Shown here piece by piece: positions 1-8,324 of a stretch of 22,968 nucleotides of DNA. The notes under the pieces were generated by a model. That model searched no databases. It was given only the letters and a program-made list of their open reading frames with translations, and was not told the DNA's origin. The DNA lies in contig DLGD01000020.1 in assembly GCA_002482505.1 (NCBI GenBank), positions 1 to 22,968 on the forward strand. Reading direction: 5' to 3'. The stretch comes from Christensenella sp. UBA7703. Its GTDB lineage: Bacteria > Bacillota > Clostridia > Christensenellales > CAG-138. The position numbers and the translations under genes were made by a program. How positions within the stretch are numbered: the first letter of the stretch is position 1; the number at the start of each line of letters is the position of its first letter.

Positions 1-79
1 TCTACTTTTACTTTACAGGTTCAGCGGGTAAATCCGTGCGGTGTTTTTTGTTTTGGTTGATTGCTTTTTGAAGAATTAT

Positions 80-847
80 TCAGGCAATCACAAGATCGTA
101 GATCAGCCGCACAAACAGCAGGCTCAGCACGACGAGGATAAACGGCTTGACAACCTTCGTGCCATTTTTGAGCAGCACTCCCGCGCCGATGAAGTGACCC
201 GCGATGGCAAACACGGCGGAGATCAACCCGATTGGAATGATCGCTTGACCGTTGAGCAAAAACACCGTGAGGCTGCCGATGTTGCTCGAAAGATTGGCAA
301 TCTTTACATTGCCCGCCGCAAGGCGCAGAGGCATCTTCGCCAGTTGCGTATAGGCGATCAAAAGAAATGTACCTGTACCGGGTCCATAAAACCCGTCATA
401 CATACCAACAAACAGAGCAGCGATGCAGACGACGAGAAACTGCCGCTTTCGGCTGACCGGTTCGAGTTCATTTGAGGTAAGATCGCGCTTTTTAAGAACG
501 ACAAACGCAAGAACCGGAACCAGAACAAGCATGATATAGCGGATGGCGTTGTCGTCAATTGCGAGAATTAGCTTTGCGCCAGCGATGGAACCCAGCACCG
601 CTAAAATGGCGGAAGGGATCGCAGTCGGCCAATCGACACATTTGTTTTTGATGAATCGCGCAGTAGAAGCACAAGTGCCGATGCTGCTGCTGAGTTTGTT
701 GGTCGCAATCGCATTGTGCGGCGGCAACCCCGCGATGAGGTAGGCGGGCAGCGAGACAAGCCCGCCGCCGCCGGCAACCGCGTCCAGGAGACTCGCTGCA
801 AAGACGAGCGGACAAATGATCAAAAGAGACCAATAATGGATGGTCAT
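80..847 (-). CDS. TSUP (TauE/SafE) family membrane permease
   Basis: This 255-residue protein is almost entirely hydrophobic, with about seven to eight predicted membrane segments and no soluble domain. The N-terminal part has the glycine-rich AGGGGLVSLPAYL segment followed by NAIATNKLSSSIGT, which is typical of the first half-repeat of the TauE/SafE (TSUP) family. A matching segment, GFYGPGTGTFLLIA, opens the second half. Family members move sulfite, sulfonates, sulfoacetate or other small organic anions across the cytoplasmic membrane, but the substrate cannot be read from the sequence. The ATG at 847 has GGAG about 11 bases upstream. The gene is the last visible one of the minus-strand run, 52 bases after the ABC transporter gene, so co-transcription is likely. 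No clear terminator follows it in the 79 bases left in the window. The family assignment is firm and the function is open. Confidence 0.88.
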   Translation of the reverse strand: MTIHYWSLLIICPLVFAASLLDAVAGGGGLVSLPAYLIAGLPPHNAIATNKLSSSIGTCASTARFIKNKCVDWPTAIPSAILAVLGSIAGAKLILAIDDNAIRYIMLVLVPVLAFVVLKKRDLTSNELEPVSRKRQFLVVCIAALFVGMYDGFYGPGTGTFLLIAYTQLAKMPLRLAAGNVKIANLSSNIGSLTVFLLNGQAIIPIGLISAVFAIAGHFIGAGVLLKNGTKVVKPFILVVLSLLFVRLIYDLVIA

Positions 848-899
848 ACCGTTCTATTCTCCGCTCTGTAGCGATCCGTTTTGCGTACGAATATGCACA

Positions 900-2768
900 T
901 CAATCGTTCTCTTCCTCTTGCTTGGCAGTACCGAGGGATTCCGCCGTGCGGTCTTCGCAGAACTGCTGCGTATAGAGGTCGTAATAGTATCCGTGCTGCC
1001 GCAACAGTTCCTCATGCGTGCCGCTTTCCTGAATCTTCCCATTGCGGATGACGAGAATTCGATCCGCCGTACGGATGGTGGAGAGGCGATGCGCCACGAT
1101 AAAACTCGTGCGGTTATTCAGAATGTGCGTGATCGCATTTTGAATCAGCTGCTCTGTCTCGGTGTCGATGGAGCTTGTCGCCTCATCCAGCACGAAGATG
1201 CGCGGGTCTTTGAGCACGACGCGTGCAAAGGAGAGGAGCTGTTTTTGTCCGGTTGAGAGGCGCGCACCGCTCTCACCGATCTCGGTATCATAGCCTTTTT
1301 CCTGCTGTAGGATAAATGGTTCTGCGTGGACAAGCCGCGCGGCAAGCATGACTTCTTCATCCGTAGCGTCGGGTTTGCCAAAACGAATATTGTCCTTGAT
1401 CGTGCCGGAGAAGAGATGCGGCGTTTGCAGCACATAGCCGAGGCTCGATTGCAGCCAGAGCTGGCTGCGCTGGCGGTAGTCTGTTCCGTCGATGCGGATT
1501 TCGCCTTCCGTCGGCTCGTAGAAGCGGCAGAGCAGATTCACAATCGTGCTCTTGCCCGCGCCTGTTTCGCCGACGAGCGCGATGGTTTGCCCGGCCTTTA
1601 CATCCAGAGAAAAATCATCCAGCACGCGTTCGCCGCTTTTGTATTGGAACGTCACATGATCGAAGGTGATATTGCCTGTGATGGGTTCCCAGTTCTCCGG
1701 GTGAGGATCGAGAATATCGCCATACTTCCAGATAATCTCTGCACTGTCGGTTACATCCGGCTTGGTATCCATCAAGGTGATGACGCGCTCCGCCGATGCC
1801 TGAGACCCGAGCATTTCCGCGAGTATGTTGGCTAGCTGCTGAATCGGGTCGAAGATTTGCGTGCAATAGGAGATAAACGCAACCAACGTGCCCGCCGTGA
1901 GCGCGCCGATGAGCGCGGTTTGGGGGTTCAGCACGCCCTGCCCGCCGAGTGTCAGCGCAAGTCCGGTTCCAACCGCGCCGAGGGACATAATAATCGGGAA
2001 GAACGAAGCGGAAACGAGCGCGCTCTTGATGCTTGCTTGTCTCATCTTGCCCGTAAGTTCATTGAACTCATTCGCGTTGTCTTCTTCGCGTACAAGCGTT
2101 TTAGTGGTTACCGCACCCATGATGCCTTCGTTGAACGCGCCCGTAATACGCGAGTTGAGCTTTCTTGCTTCGCGCTGGTGCTTGAGCATGCTCTTTTGCA
2201 GCCGGATGCTGATGAACGCAAGCAGCGGAAGTACAGCAAGCGAAATCAACGCGAGTTTCCAGGAGAGTACAAACATTGTTACGATACAGCCGATTGCATA
2301 AAGAAGCGACCACAGCACGTCGACAAGACTCCACGCAATCATATCCGAAAGGCGGGAGGTATCGCTCATCATTCTCGCCATCATATAACCAACCGCTGTG
2401 CGGTCATAGAATGAAAACGAAAGCTCTTGCAAACGCAAAAATGCGTCCTGCCGGATGGTGTATGCAATCGCCATCTCCAGCTTTCCGGCGAATGTGATAA
2501 ACGTGATGACGCCGGAACTTTGGATCAGGATCAGCGCGAGGTAGAGCAGGGCAAACGCGCCAAGACCATCGATCGTTTTTGGCACGACGAAATGGTCGAT
2601 GGCGTATTTCGTGAACAACGGGTATGCAATGTCGATGGCGGCTACAACGACGAGCGCCACAATGACGGTAAAAAAGAGCTTTTTGTTCTGGAGCGCATAG
2701 CGGTAAAGCCGCTTCCAAACGTTCCAATCTATTTTTTTAGCAGCAAAATCTTGTTCTTCAATATACAT
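900..2768 (-). CDS. ABC exporter half-transporter, consensus-site subunit (permease fused to ATPase)
   Basis: This is a 622-residue type IV ABC exporter half: six membrane helices in about residues 30-320, then a nucleotide-binding domain. Visible motifs are Walker A GETGAGKST (400-408), the Q-loop in YVLQTPHLFSGTI, signature LSTGQ (504-508), Walker B VLDEATSSID with catalytic Glu529, and the switch histidine in IVAHRLST. The signature departs from LSGGQ. In heterodimeric exporters such as TM287/288, an altered signature on the catalytic subunit faces the degenerate site of its partner, and the upstream gene here has exactly such a site. The start at 2768 follows a strong AAGGAGG. The gene lies 48 bases after its partner and 52 before the TSUP permease. 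It is probably a multidrug or lipid-type exporter, but the substrate is unknown. Confidence 0.93.
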   Translation of the reverse strand: MYIEEQDFAAKKIDWNVWKRLYRYALQNKKLFFTVIVALVVVAAIDIAYPLFTKYAIDHFVVPKTIDGLGAFALLYLALILIQSSGVITFITFAGKLEMAIAYTIRQDAFLRLQELSFSFYDRTAVGYMMARMMSDTSRLSDMIAWSLVDVLWSLLYAIGCIVTMFVLSWKLALISLAVLPLLAFISIRLQKSMLKHQREARKLNSRITGAFNEGIMGAVTTKTLVREEDNANEFNELTGKMRQASIKSALVSASFFPIIMSLGAVGTGLALTLGGQGVLNPQTALIGALTAGTLVAFISYCTQIFDPIQQLANILAEMLGSQASAERVITLMDTKPDVTDSAEIIWKYGDILDPHPENWEPITGNITFDHVTFQYKSGERVLDDFSLDVKAGQTIALVGETGAGKSTIVNLLCRFYEPTEGEIRIDGTDYRQRSQLWLQSSLGYVLQTPHLFSGTIKDNIRFGKPDATDEEVMLAARLVHAEPFILQQEKGYDTEIGESGARLSTGQKQLLSFARVVLKDPRIFVLDEATSSIDTETEQLIQNAITHILNNRTSFIVAHRLSTIRTADRILVIRNGKIQESGTHEELLRQHGYYYDLYTQQFCEDRTAESLGTAKQEEEND

Positions 2769-2816
2769 ATTCGTTCGCCTCCTTCTGAGACGGTTGCTCG
2801 ATTGTTGTGTGTTGCA

Positions 2817-4658
2817 TCAGGCGTTGCCTCCTTCGGAAATAGCATCCTGAATTTCGGCAATTCGGCGGTAGAGCCCTTCCTGATGGATCAGCTCGCTATG
2901 CGTGCCCTGCTGTGTGATGCGTCCGTTTTCAAGTACGAGGATGTTGTCCGCCTCGCGCAGCGTGGTGATGCGGTGGGAGATCAGGAACGTAATCCCTTCT
3001 TGATTCAGCGCAAGAAGAGACTTGCGGATGGCAGCGTCTGTTTCCGAATCGACCGCGCTCATGGAGTCATCAAAGATCAGGATCGGCGCTTTCTGCATCA
3101 GCGTCCGCGCGATGGCGACACGCTGTTGCTGTCCGCCGGAGAGGGTCACGCCGCGCTCGCCGACGAGCGTTTCATAACCCTGCTCAAAGTTCTCGATGAC
3201 CTCATGTACGCTTGCTGTGCGCGCGGCAAAATAAACATCCTCTTCCGTGGAACACGGCGCGCAGATGCGGATGTTCTCCATAATTGTGCGCGAATAGAGG
3301 AACGGTTCCTGCAGCACGATGCCGATGTTCTCCCGCAGGTGCCCGTGCTCAATGTCGTTGACATCCGTACCCGCGATTGTAATGCTGCCCGCCGTGCGCA
3401 CATAAAGCCGCTGGAGCAACTGGACAAGACTTGTCTTTCCAGAGCCGGTTGCGCCGAGAATTGCGACGGTCTGTCCCGGTTTTGCGGTGAAGCTTACGCC
3501 GTCCAGCACGTCGTTGTATCTGTCGTAACCAAAGCAAACATTATCGAATACGATGTCGCCCTTGATGTCAGGGGAGAGTGCCTTGCCCGGCTCCTGCTCA
3601 ACCGGCGCGGAGAGGATCTCATCCAGCCGGCCGAGGGAGACGCCGGCTTTCCCCATGTCCGCGAGAATTCTGCCGAGCTGGCGCACCGGCCAGGTCAGCA
3701 TTGCGACATAGGTTGTAAAGAGCGCGACGTTGCCGAGCGTGAACGTTCCACGATAGACGCCGATGACACCCATGCAGAGCGAAAGGCCGATTTGAATGTA
3801 ACCAACACTGTCCGAAAGACCCCAGTAGAAGCCCAGCAGTTTGATGAGCTTATAGGTCTTCTCGCGATAGGTGCTGTTGAGCTTGGTGAATTTGTCGATC
3901 TCGCTCTTTTGCTGACCAAACGCACGCACCACGCGCACGCCGGTCAGGTTCTCCTGCAGCATGGTCGAAAGCGCGCCTTCCGCTTCGTCTGAACCTGTGA
4001 AGTATTCCTGCACATACTTGAAGTAGATGAACGATCCAATCGTCAAAAAAGGCAGGAATGCAAGCGAAATCAGCGTCATCTTCACGTTCACGGAAAACAT
4101 GACGATAGCAGCGAGGATAAACATTACAAACGTACGGACGATTTCCATCAATTGCAGGTGTACAAACCGGCGGACGGTGTCCACATCGGATGTACAGCGC
4201 TGCACAAGATCACCCGTGCTTGCGTGTTTGTGGTAGTCATACGGCACGTCTTCCAGATGGCGATAGAGACGGTTTCTCAGCTTCGTCGCCATGCCTTCGG
4301 AAGCATAGGCAATATTCTGCCTGCGCGTGAAGGTAAAGAGGCAGTTCATCGCGGTGAAGAAAAACAGCGCGATTCCGCAAAGAAAGAGACTGTGCACGAA
4401 ATAATCCCGTCCACCAAGGGATTCCACCAGTGACAGGAGGAACTTCGGCGTGGAGGTTGAGATGCCTTGAATGACATAGTCGAGCGTAAAGCTCGTCACA
4501 TACGGCACGGCATAGGAAAACGCGGTGGAGAGCAGAACGCTGATCGTCGCAAAAATGATGTAGTGGCGATAACCATGCATCAGCTCGCCGACGAGCTTCC
4601 AGTTTGTCTTCTTGCGCTCTGGTTTTTCGATTAGTATTTTCTTTTTATTCTTCTTCAT
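2817..4658 (-). CDS. ABC exporter half-transporter, degenerate-site subunit
   Basis: This is a 613-residue permease-ATPase fusion, the partner of the next gene. A basic cytoplasmic N-terminus (MKKNKKKILIEKPERKK) precedes six membrane helices and the ATPase domain. Walker A is GATGSGKTS (from about residue 402) and the signature is a canonical LSGGQ (about 506). Walker B reads LIFDDSMSAVD, so Asp531 replaces the catalytic glutamate, and the switch histidine is present in LISHRITT. Asp in place of Glu marks the non-hydrolysing site of heterodimeric exporters of the TM287/288 and BmrCD type. The signature lent to the partner's active site is intact, as expected. The ATG overlaps the priA stop in an ATGA tetramer, with AGGA 7 bases upstream inside priA, which implies translational coupling to a replication-restart helicase gene. 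The substrate is unknown. Confidence 0.93.
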   Translation of the reverse strand: MKKNKKKILIEKPERKKTNWKLVGELMHGYRHYIIFATISVLLSTAFSYAVPYVTSFTLDYVIQGISTSTPKFLLSLVESLGGRDYFVHSLFLCGIALFFFTAMNCLFTFTRRQNIAYASEGMATKLRNRLYRHLEDVPYDYHKHASTGDLVQRCTSDVDTVRRFVHLQLMEIVRTFVMFILAAIVMFSVNVKMTLISLAFLPFLTIGSFIYFKYVQEYFTGSDEAEGALSTMLQENLTGVRVVRAFGQQKSEIDKFTKLNSTYREKTYKLIKLLGFYWGLSDSVGYIQIGLSLCMGVIGVYRGTFTLGNVALFTTYVAMLTWPVRQLGRILADMGKAGVSLGRLDEILSAPVEQEPGKALSPDIKGDIVFDNVCFGYDRYNDVLDGVSFTAKPGQTVAILGATGSGKTSLVQLLQRLYVRTAGSITIAGTDVNDIEHGHLRENIGIVLQEPFLYSRTIMENIRICAPCSTEEDVYFAARTASVHEVIENFEQGYETLVGERGVTLSGGQQQRVAIARTLMQKAPILIFDDSMSAVDSETDAAIRKSLLALNQEGITFLISHRITTLREADNILVLENGRITQQGTHSELIHQEGLYRRIAEIQDAISEGGNA

Positions 4659-6940
4659 AACATATCCTGTGGGTTCACCTCGACCATCGGGTAGATCTCT
4701 CCGCGATGTTCGGCGGCAAACGTATAAATCGTTTGGATCGCGCGGCTTAAGCGCGCCGTGCGCAGCAGCTTGATCAGTATTTGGTAACGATAGGCACGCT
4801 GTTTTCGTTTGATTGGCGCTGGGGAGGCGCTATAGAGAAGGATATCCTTTTCGCCTTCCTTGCCGAGGCACTCATCCAGTGCGAGTTTGAGCTGTTCGGC
4901 ATAAGCGTTAACCCCGGTATGCAGAATGGCTTCGTCATCTCCGGAAAACAGGATGCGGACAAACAGCGAAAACGGCGGAAAGATTGCTTTCTTTCGCTGT
5001 TCGAGTTCATAGTGGTAAAAGCTCTTATAGTCGTGTTCCCGTGCATAGCGAATGGCGGGATGCGCAGGGGAATAGGTCTGGATGACCACTTTACCCGGGT
5101 TTTCATCCCGTCCCGCGCGCCCCGCAACCTGGGTTAGCAGCTGAAAGGTGCGCTCTGTGCTGCGATAGTCGGGAATCAGCAGTGTTGCGTCCGCGGCGAC
5201 GACGCCGACCAGTGTCACATTCGGGAAATCGTGACCCTTGGCGATCATCTGGGTGCCGACGAGGAACTGTGCTTCGCCGCGCGCAAACGCTGTGAGCATC
5301 TGCTGCATCGTGTCCTTGGTGCGGATGGTATCCGTATCCATGCGAAGGGTAATGGCCTTCGGGAAGAGTTCATGCAGCGCCTCTTCCACCTGCTCTGTGC
5401 CGATGCCGAAATACTTGATAAACGGCTTGCCACAGGCGGGGCATACGGTGGGCAGGGGCTTGACCGAACCGCAGAAATGACACCGCAGCCGGTTTTCGCC
5501 CTTGTGATACGTCATGGAGATATCGCAATCGTCGCATAGCACAACGTGTCCGCAGTTTCGGCAGGAGATGAAGGTGGAATACCCTCTTCGATTGATAAAC
5601 AGCATTGCCTGTTGACCTTTTTCGAGGCACTCGCTGAGATATTGCGCGAGCTTGCCGCTGAAAATGCCGTTGTTGCCTGCCTGAAACTCCTGCCGCATGT
5701 CGACGACCTCGACCACAGGCAGCGGACGGTTTTGAACACGTTCGGGTAGCTCGAGTAACGTATAGCGTCCCGAAAGCGCGCGATAATAAGAGAGAAGCGA
5801 TGGCGTCGCGCTGCCTAAAAGCAGCGGGGCACCGAACTGTTTGGCACGAAAGGTTGCAACATCCAACGCGTTATAGCGCGGAATGGTTTCGCTCTGATAG
5901 CTGCCCTCGTGCTCTTCGTCTACGATGATGAGGCCGACGTTTTGCATCGGCGCGAATACCGCGCTGCGTGCGCCGACGGCGACGCGTGCTCTCCCGAGGC
6001 GGATTCTTCGCCATTCGTCAAAACGTTCACCTGCGGAAAGCCTGCTGTGCAGCACGGCGATTCCGTCTGAAAAGCGTTCTTGAAAAAGACCGACTGTTTG
6101 CGGTGTGAGCGAGATTTCGGGCACCAGCATGATCGCCTGCCTGCCGGAGGCGAGGCAACGCTCGATGGCGTGCATATAGACTTCCGTCTTACCACTACCG
6201 GTGACGCCGTGCAAAAGGAGCGTTCCACCTTTGGCCTTCATTGCTTGCTCAATCGACTGTACAGCGCTTTTTTGCGTAGCATTGAGCGTCACCTGTTTGT
6301 CTGCCGTCAGCGCGCTGATGTTCGGGCGGCGGAAGGTAACGTGTCCACCTTCTACCACATACCCGCGCTTGACCAAAGCCGAGATCGCACTCTGCGCATC
6401 CGGCACATAAGCCAGAACGTCGGCAACCGCCATCTCGATTCTACTTTGCTTGAGTGTTTCAAGAACCTCATATTGCTTTGGTGCGCGGGGCTTGCCGCTC
6501 TTGTCCAGAAGGGAGGATAGTTGCACGTCAACTTCTTCCGGATGCGCGAGCTGAATCGTGCGCTCAATCTTTTCTTTTACTTTGCCTCCGCGCATTTGTG
6601 TCGGAATCATCAATCGAAGCGCATCGACCAGCAGGCAAAAGTAGCTTTTCTGCATCCAATAAGCAAGATCGATCTGTTCCTGCGTGAGGATGGGGTAGGG
6701 TTCGATCACACGAAGCAACGGCTTGAGCGCGACGGAAGGCTGGGTTTCGTCGGAAGCGGCGGCTTGCGCTTGCTCTACCACGCGTATGACAAACCCTTCG
6801 CGCTGGCGGTTGCCGCTTCCAAACGGCACGAGCACATGGCTGCCGGGAAAAACGAGCATCCCTTCCGGCACAAGGTAGCTGTAGAGTCTGTCTACATTTG
6901 CGTGTGCAATGTCTACGATGACTTCGCAGATTTGTTCCAT
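4655..6940 (-). CDS. priA: Primosomal protein N' (replication restart helicase PriA)
   Basis: PriA recognises abandoned replication forks, unwinds the lagging-strand arm and helps reload the replicative helicase. The 761-residue product has the N-terminal 3'-end-binding domain (MEQICEVIVDIAHANVDRLYSY), then a winged-helix region, then a superfamily 2 helicase core with Walker A GVTGSGKT (about 245-252) and DEEH (341-344). It has the paired zinc cysteines expected of PriA, starting at CRNCG (about 460) and continuing through CDDC, CHFC and CPACG. The helicase C-terminal motifs include GTQMIAKGHDFPNV and QVAGRAGR. I start it at 6940 because GGGAGGTG lies just upstream and the PriA N-terminal fold begins here. 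The frame stays open to a TTG at 7090, but that extension is basic, has no ribosome site and overlaps the hairpins in the leader. The stop overlaps the next gene by 4 bases. Confidence 0.95.
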   Translation of the reverse strand: MEQICEVIVDIAHANVDRLYSYLVPEGMLVFPGSHVLVPFGSGNRQREGFVIRVVEQAQAAASDETQPSVALKPLLRVIEPYPILTQEQIDLAYWMQKSYFCLLVDALRLMIPTQMRGGKVKEKIERTIQLAHPEEVDVQLSSLLDKSGKPRAPKQYEVLETLKQSRIEMAVADVLAYVPDAQSAISALVKRGYVVEGGHVTFRRPNISALTADKQVTLNATQKSAVQSIEQAMKAKGGTLLLHGVTGSGKTEVYMHAIERCLASGRQAIMLVPEISLTPQTVGLFQERFSDGIAVLHSRLSAGERFDEWRRIRLGRARVAVGARSAVFAPMQNVGLIIVDEEHEGSYQSETIPRYNALDVATFRAKQFGAPLLLGSATPSLLSYYRALSGRYTLLELPERVQNRPLPVVEVVDMRQEFQAGNNGIFSGKLAQYLSECLEKGQQAMLFINRRGYSTFISCRNCGHVVLCDDCDISMTYHKGENRLRCHFCGSVKPLPTVCPACGKPFIKYFGIGTEQVEEALHELFPKAITLRMDTDTIRTKDTMQQMLTAFARGEAQFLVGTQMIAKGHDFPNVTLVGVVAADATLLIPDYRSTERTFQLLTQVAGRAGRDENPGKVVIQTYSPAHPAIRYAREHDYKSFYHYELEQRKKAIFPPFSLFVRILFSGDDEAILHTGVNAYAEQLKLALDECLGKEGEKDILLYSASPAPIKRKQRAYRYQILIKLLRTARLSRAIQTIYTFAAEHRGEIYPMVEVNPQDML

Positions 6941-7028
6941 GCCGTTCACCTCCCGCTTGATCCTTGTTTTTGGTTGATTTTTGTTTGAATAGAAGTCGAT
7001 GTTTGATCGATTGCCAAAACCGCAAATA

Positions 7029-7042
7029 GCCCGCAAGCGGGC
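7029..7042 (-). other. GC-rich hairpin before priA
   Basis: GCCCGC and GCGGGC form a near-contiguous palindrome, giving about five pairs with a 4-base loop. In the minus-strand transcript the hairpin is followed by UAUUUGCGGUUUU. The interrupted U-run makes it a poor intrinsic terminator, though partial attenuation between rpoZ and priA is possible. The rest of the leader down to the priA ribosome site is unpaired and rich in A in the transcript. Confidence 0.35.
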
Positions 7043-7052
7043 CAGTGCACGT

Positions 7053-7086
7053 CGAAACCGCAACGAAATAAAGCCGTGCGGGTTCG
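7053..7086 (-). other. Imperfect hairpin in the rpoZ-priA gap
   Basis: CGAAACCGCA at 7053-7062 pairs with TGCGGGTTCG at 7077-7086 over ten positions with one mismatch, enclosing a 14-base loop. It lies between two other hairpins (7115-7133 and 7029-7042) in the 209-base gap from 6941 to 7149, the longest non-coding stretch within the run. No good promoter for priA is visible in the gap. The stretch looks like a structured intercistronic RNA, of unknown role. Confidence 0.4.
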
Positions 7087-7114
7087 GCAAGAATTCATAT
7101 CATGTCGTATAAGA

Positions 7115-7133
7115 ACGGGAATGACGATCCCGT
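7115..7133 (-). other. Hairpin just after rpoZ
   Basis: This is a perfect 6-base inverted repeat, ACGGGA and TCCCGT, around a 7-base loop, 17 bases downstream of the rpoZ stop. In the minus-strand transcript it is followed by UCUUAUAC rather than a clean U-run. It could be a weak terminator, an RNA-stabilising 3' end or an attenuator. I see nothing that decides between these. Confidence 0.4.
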
Positions 7134-7149
7134 GTGAAAATCGGGCTTG

Positions 7150-7350
7150 TCAGTCCTGATAGAATTCCTTCGGATATTCCAGATGAAGTTTTCCTGTATA
7201 GAGTTCATCTACAGCGACGGAAACAGGCTTGCGGCCGTCGAGCTTATCCGGATCCGATTGCAATTGGCGCGCTCTCTGCGCAACTGCGGTCACCAGCATA
7301 TAGCGGCAACCTGCTATCTCGATCAGTTCATTTAACGGTAAGTTCATCAT
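7150..7350 (-). CDS. rpoZ: DNA-directed RNA polymerase omega subunit
   Basis: This is a 66-residue RpoZ/Rpb6-family protein. Omega helps fold and hold the beta' subunit in RNA polymerase. The core RYMLVTAVAQRARQL is the conserved omega helix that contacts beta', and the following KPVSVAVDELYTGKL matches the usual position of the family's K(P)V..A..E segment. The length is at the short end for the family. Two adjacent ATG codons (7350 and 7347) start it. The first overlaps the gmk stop codon in an ATGA tetramer, and an AGGAG lies about 9 bases upstream. The gmk-rpoZ order is standard in Bacillota and supports the call. The next gene, priA, begins only after a 209-base gap. Confidence 0.93.
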   Translation of the reverse strand: MMNLPLNELIEIAGCRYMLVTAVAQRARQLQSDPDKLDGRKPVSVAVDELYTGKLHLEYPKEFYQD

Positions 7351-7976
7351 AATGCGCTCCTGCCTCCTCTTAATTTCTCGATTAGTTCACCATTACGGGA
7401 CACCTTGCAGCGCTCGGCGACGATGATGTCTTCTGTGCGCGCGATGGCGAGATCCAGGATATCGTTGACAACGACATAATCGTAACGGTCAACCAGTTCC
7501 ATTTCGTGATACGCCGTTTCAAACCGGCGCTCTATTGCTTCGGAACTTTCGGTTCCGCGATGGATGAGGCGGGATTTCAGCTCGCTCATGGAAGGTGGTG
7601 CGATAAAGATCAGCACCGCGTCCGGGTAAGCGGCCTTGACGCGCATGGCGCCCTGGACATCGATTTCAAGGATGACGCTGCGTCCTTCATCGAGCTCCTG
7701 CTCGACAAAGCTCTTCGGTGTTCCGTAATAGTGCGTGTTAAACACGCGCATATACTCGAGGAACGCGCCAGATTCGATCATCTTTTGAAACTCCTCTTCC
7801 GATTTGAAGAAGTAATGCACGCCGTCGATTTCACCCGGGCGCGGCGCGCGCGTCGTGGCGGAGACAGACATGCGGATGTCGCTATTGCGCGAAATCAGCG
7901 ATAGATTGATGGTGCCTTTGCCCACCCCGGCGGGACCGGAGATGACCAGAAGAAGGCCCTTTCTGTTTTGTTTCAT
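7347..7976 (-). CDS. gmk: Guanylate kinase
   Basis: This enzyme phosphorylates GMP to GDP with ATP, feeding the GTP, dGTP and (p)ppGpp pools. The 209-residue length is normal for the family. The P-loop is GPAGVGKGT (14-22); many homologues have Ser where this one has Ala16. The GMP-binding region follows with SATTRAPRPGEIDGVHYFF and the Y-G-T-P-K segment (HYYGTPKSFVE). Later come the VILEIDVQGA strand, the FIAPPS segment and the lid region with RLIHRGTES. AGGAG lies about 10 bases upstream of the ATG at 7976. It sits between remA and rpoZ, the conserved Bacillota arrangement, and its last codons overlap rpoZ. Confidence 0.96.
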   Translation of the reverse strand: MKQNRKGLLLVISGPAGVGKGTINLSLISRNSDIRMSVSATTRAPRPGEIDGVHYFFKSEEEFQKMIESGAFLEYMRVFNTHYYGTPKSFVEQELDEGRSVILEIDVQGAMRVKAAYPDAVLIFIAPPSMSELKSRLIHRGTESSEAIERRFETAYHEMELVDRYDYVVVNDILDLAIARTEDIIVAERCKVSRNGELIEKLRGGRSAL

Positions 7977-7997
7977 GTGATGAATCTCCTCTCGTCG

Positions 7998-8261
7998 TCA
8001 GTCGTCGGCTTCGTCCGCTTTGGTGTCGAGCCGGTTTGCGATGGTCTCCGGCTGAATGGCGGAGAGTATCACGTGGTCACTGTCCGTAATGACGACTGCG
8101 CGCGTGCGCCTGCCGCAGGTTGCGTCGATGAGGCGGCCGCTCTCGCGGGCCTCCTGTACGATGCGCTTGATTGGCGCGGATTCCGGGCTGACAATCGCAA
8201 TCAGGCGATCTGCCGAGACGATATTGCCAAAGCCGATATTCACAAGCCGCAGATTCATCAT
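7998..8261 (-). CDS. remA: RemA/DUF370 family regulatory DNA-binding protein
   Basis: This is an 87-residue protein of the RemA (YlzA, DUF370) family. In Bacillus subtilis RemA binds DNA and activates extracellular matrix and osmoprotection genes. Its targets outside Bacillus are mostly unknown. Nearly the whole family core is visible: LVNIGFGNIVSADRLIAIV, SPESAPIKRIVQEAR, then LIDATCGRRTRAVVI and TDSDHVILSAIQPET. Only the short acidic tail (KADEADD) is variable. Two ATG codons (8261 and 8258) are possible starts, and AGGAG spacing favours 8261. It lies 21 bases before gmk and 63 bases after yicC, the usual yicC-remA-gmk order. Confidence 0.94.
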   Translation of the reverse strand: MMNLRLVNIGFGNIVSADRLIAIVSPESAPIKRIVQEARESGRLIDATCGRRTRAVVITDSDHVILSAIQPETIANRLDTKADEADD

Positions 8262-8324
8262 AATGGGCTGCTCCTATACTAAAATCTTGTTTGTTGCAAT
8301 TATGCAACTGGCGTAAAACGGAGT

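Noticed and set aside
1..90. Terminator after the TSUP gene, from the TGATTGC/GCAATCA repeat at 58-90 or the T-run near 44
   Set aside because: The repeat encloses a long loop and has no U-run on either strand; the T-run has only a 3-4 pair stem before it.
2427..3992. 521-codon plus-strand open frame opposite the two ABC genes
   Set aside because: It lies across two well-supported genes and their junction, and its translation looks like an antisense product without domains.
6941..7090. In-frame N-terminal extension of priA by 50 residues from a TTG at 7090
   Set aside because: It has no ribosome site, overlaps the leader hairpins, and PriA homologues begin at MEQICEV-like sequence where GGGAGGTG precedes the ATG at 6940.
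7998..8261. Shared start sequence of remA and rpoZ (CATTATGATGAA with GGAGC upstream) as a duplicated regulatory element
   Set aside because: The match is only about 12 bases and consists mainly of the ribosome site and double ATG, so chance is sufficient.
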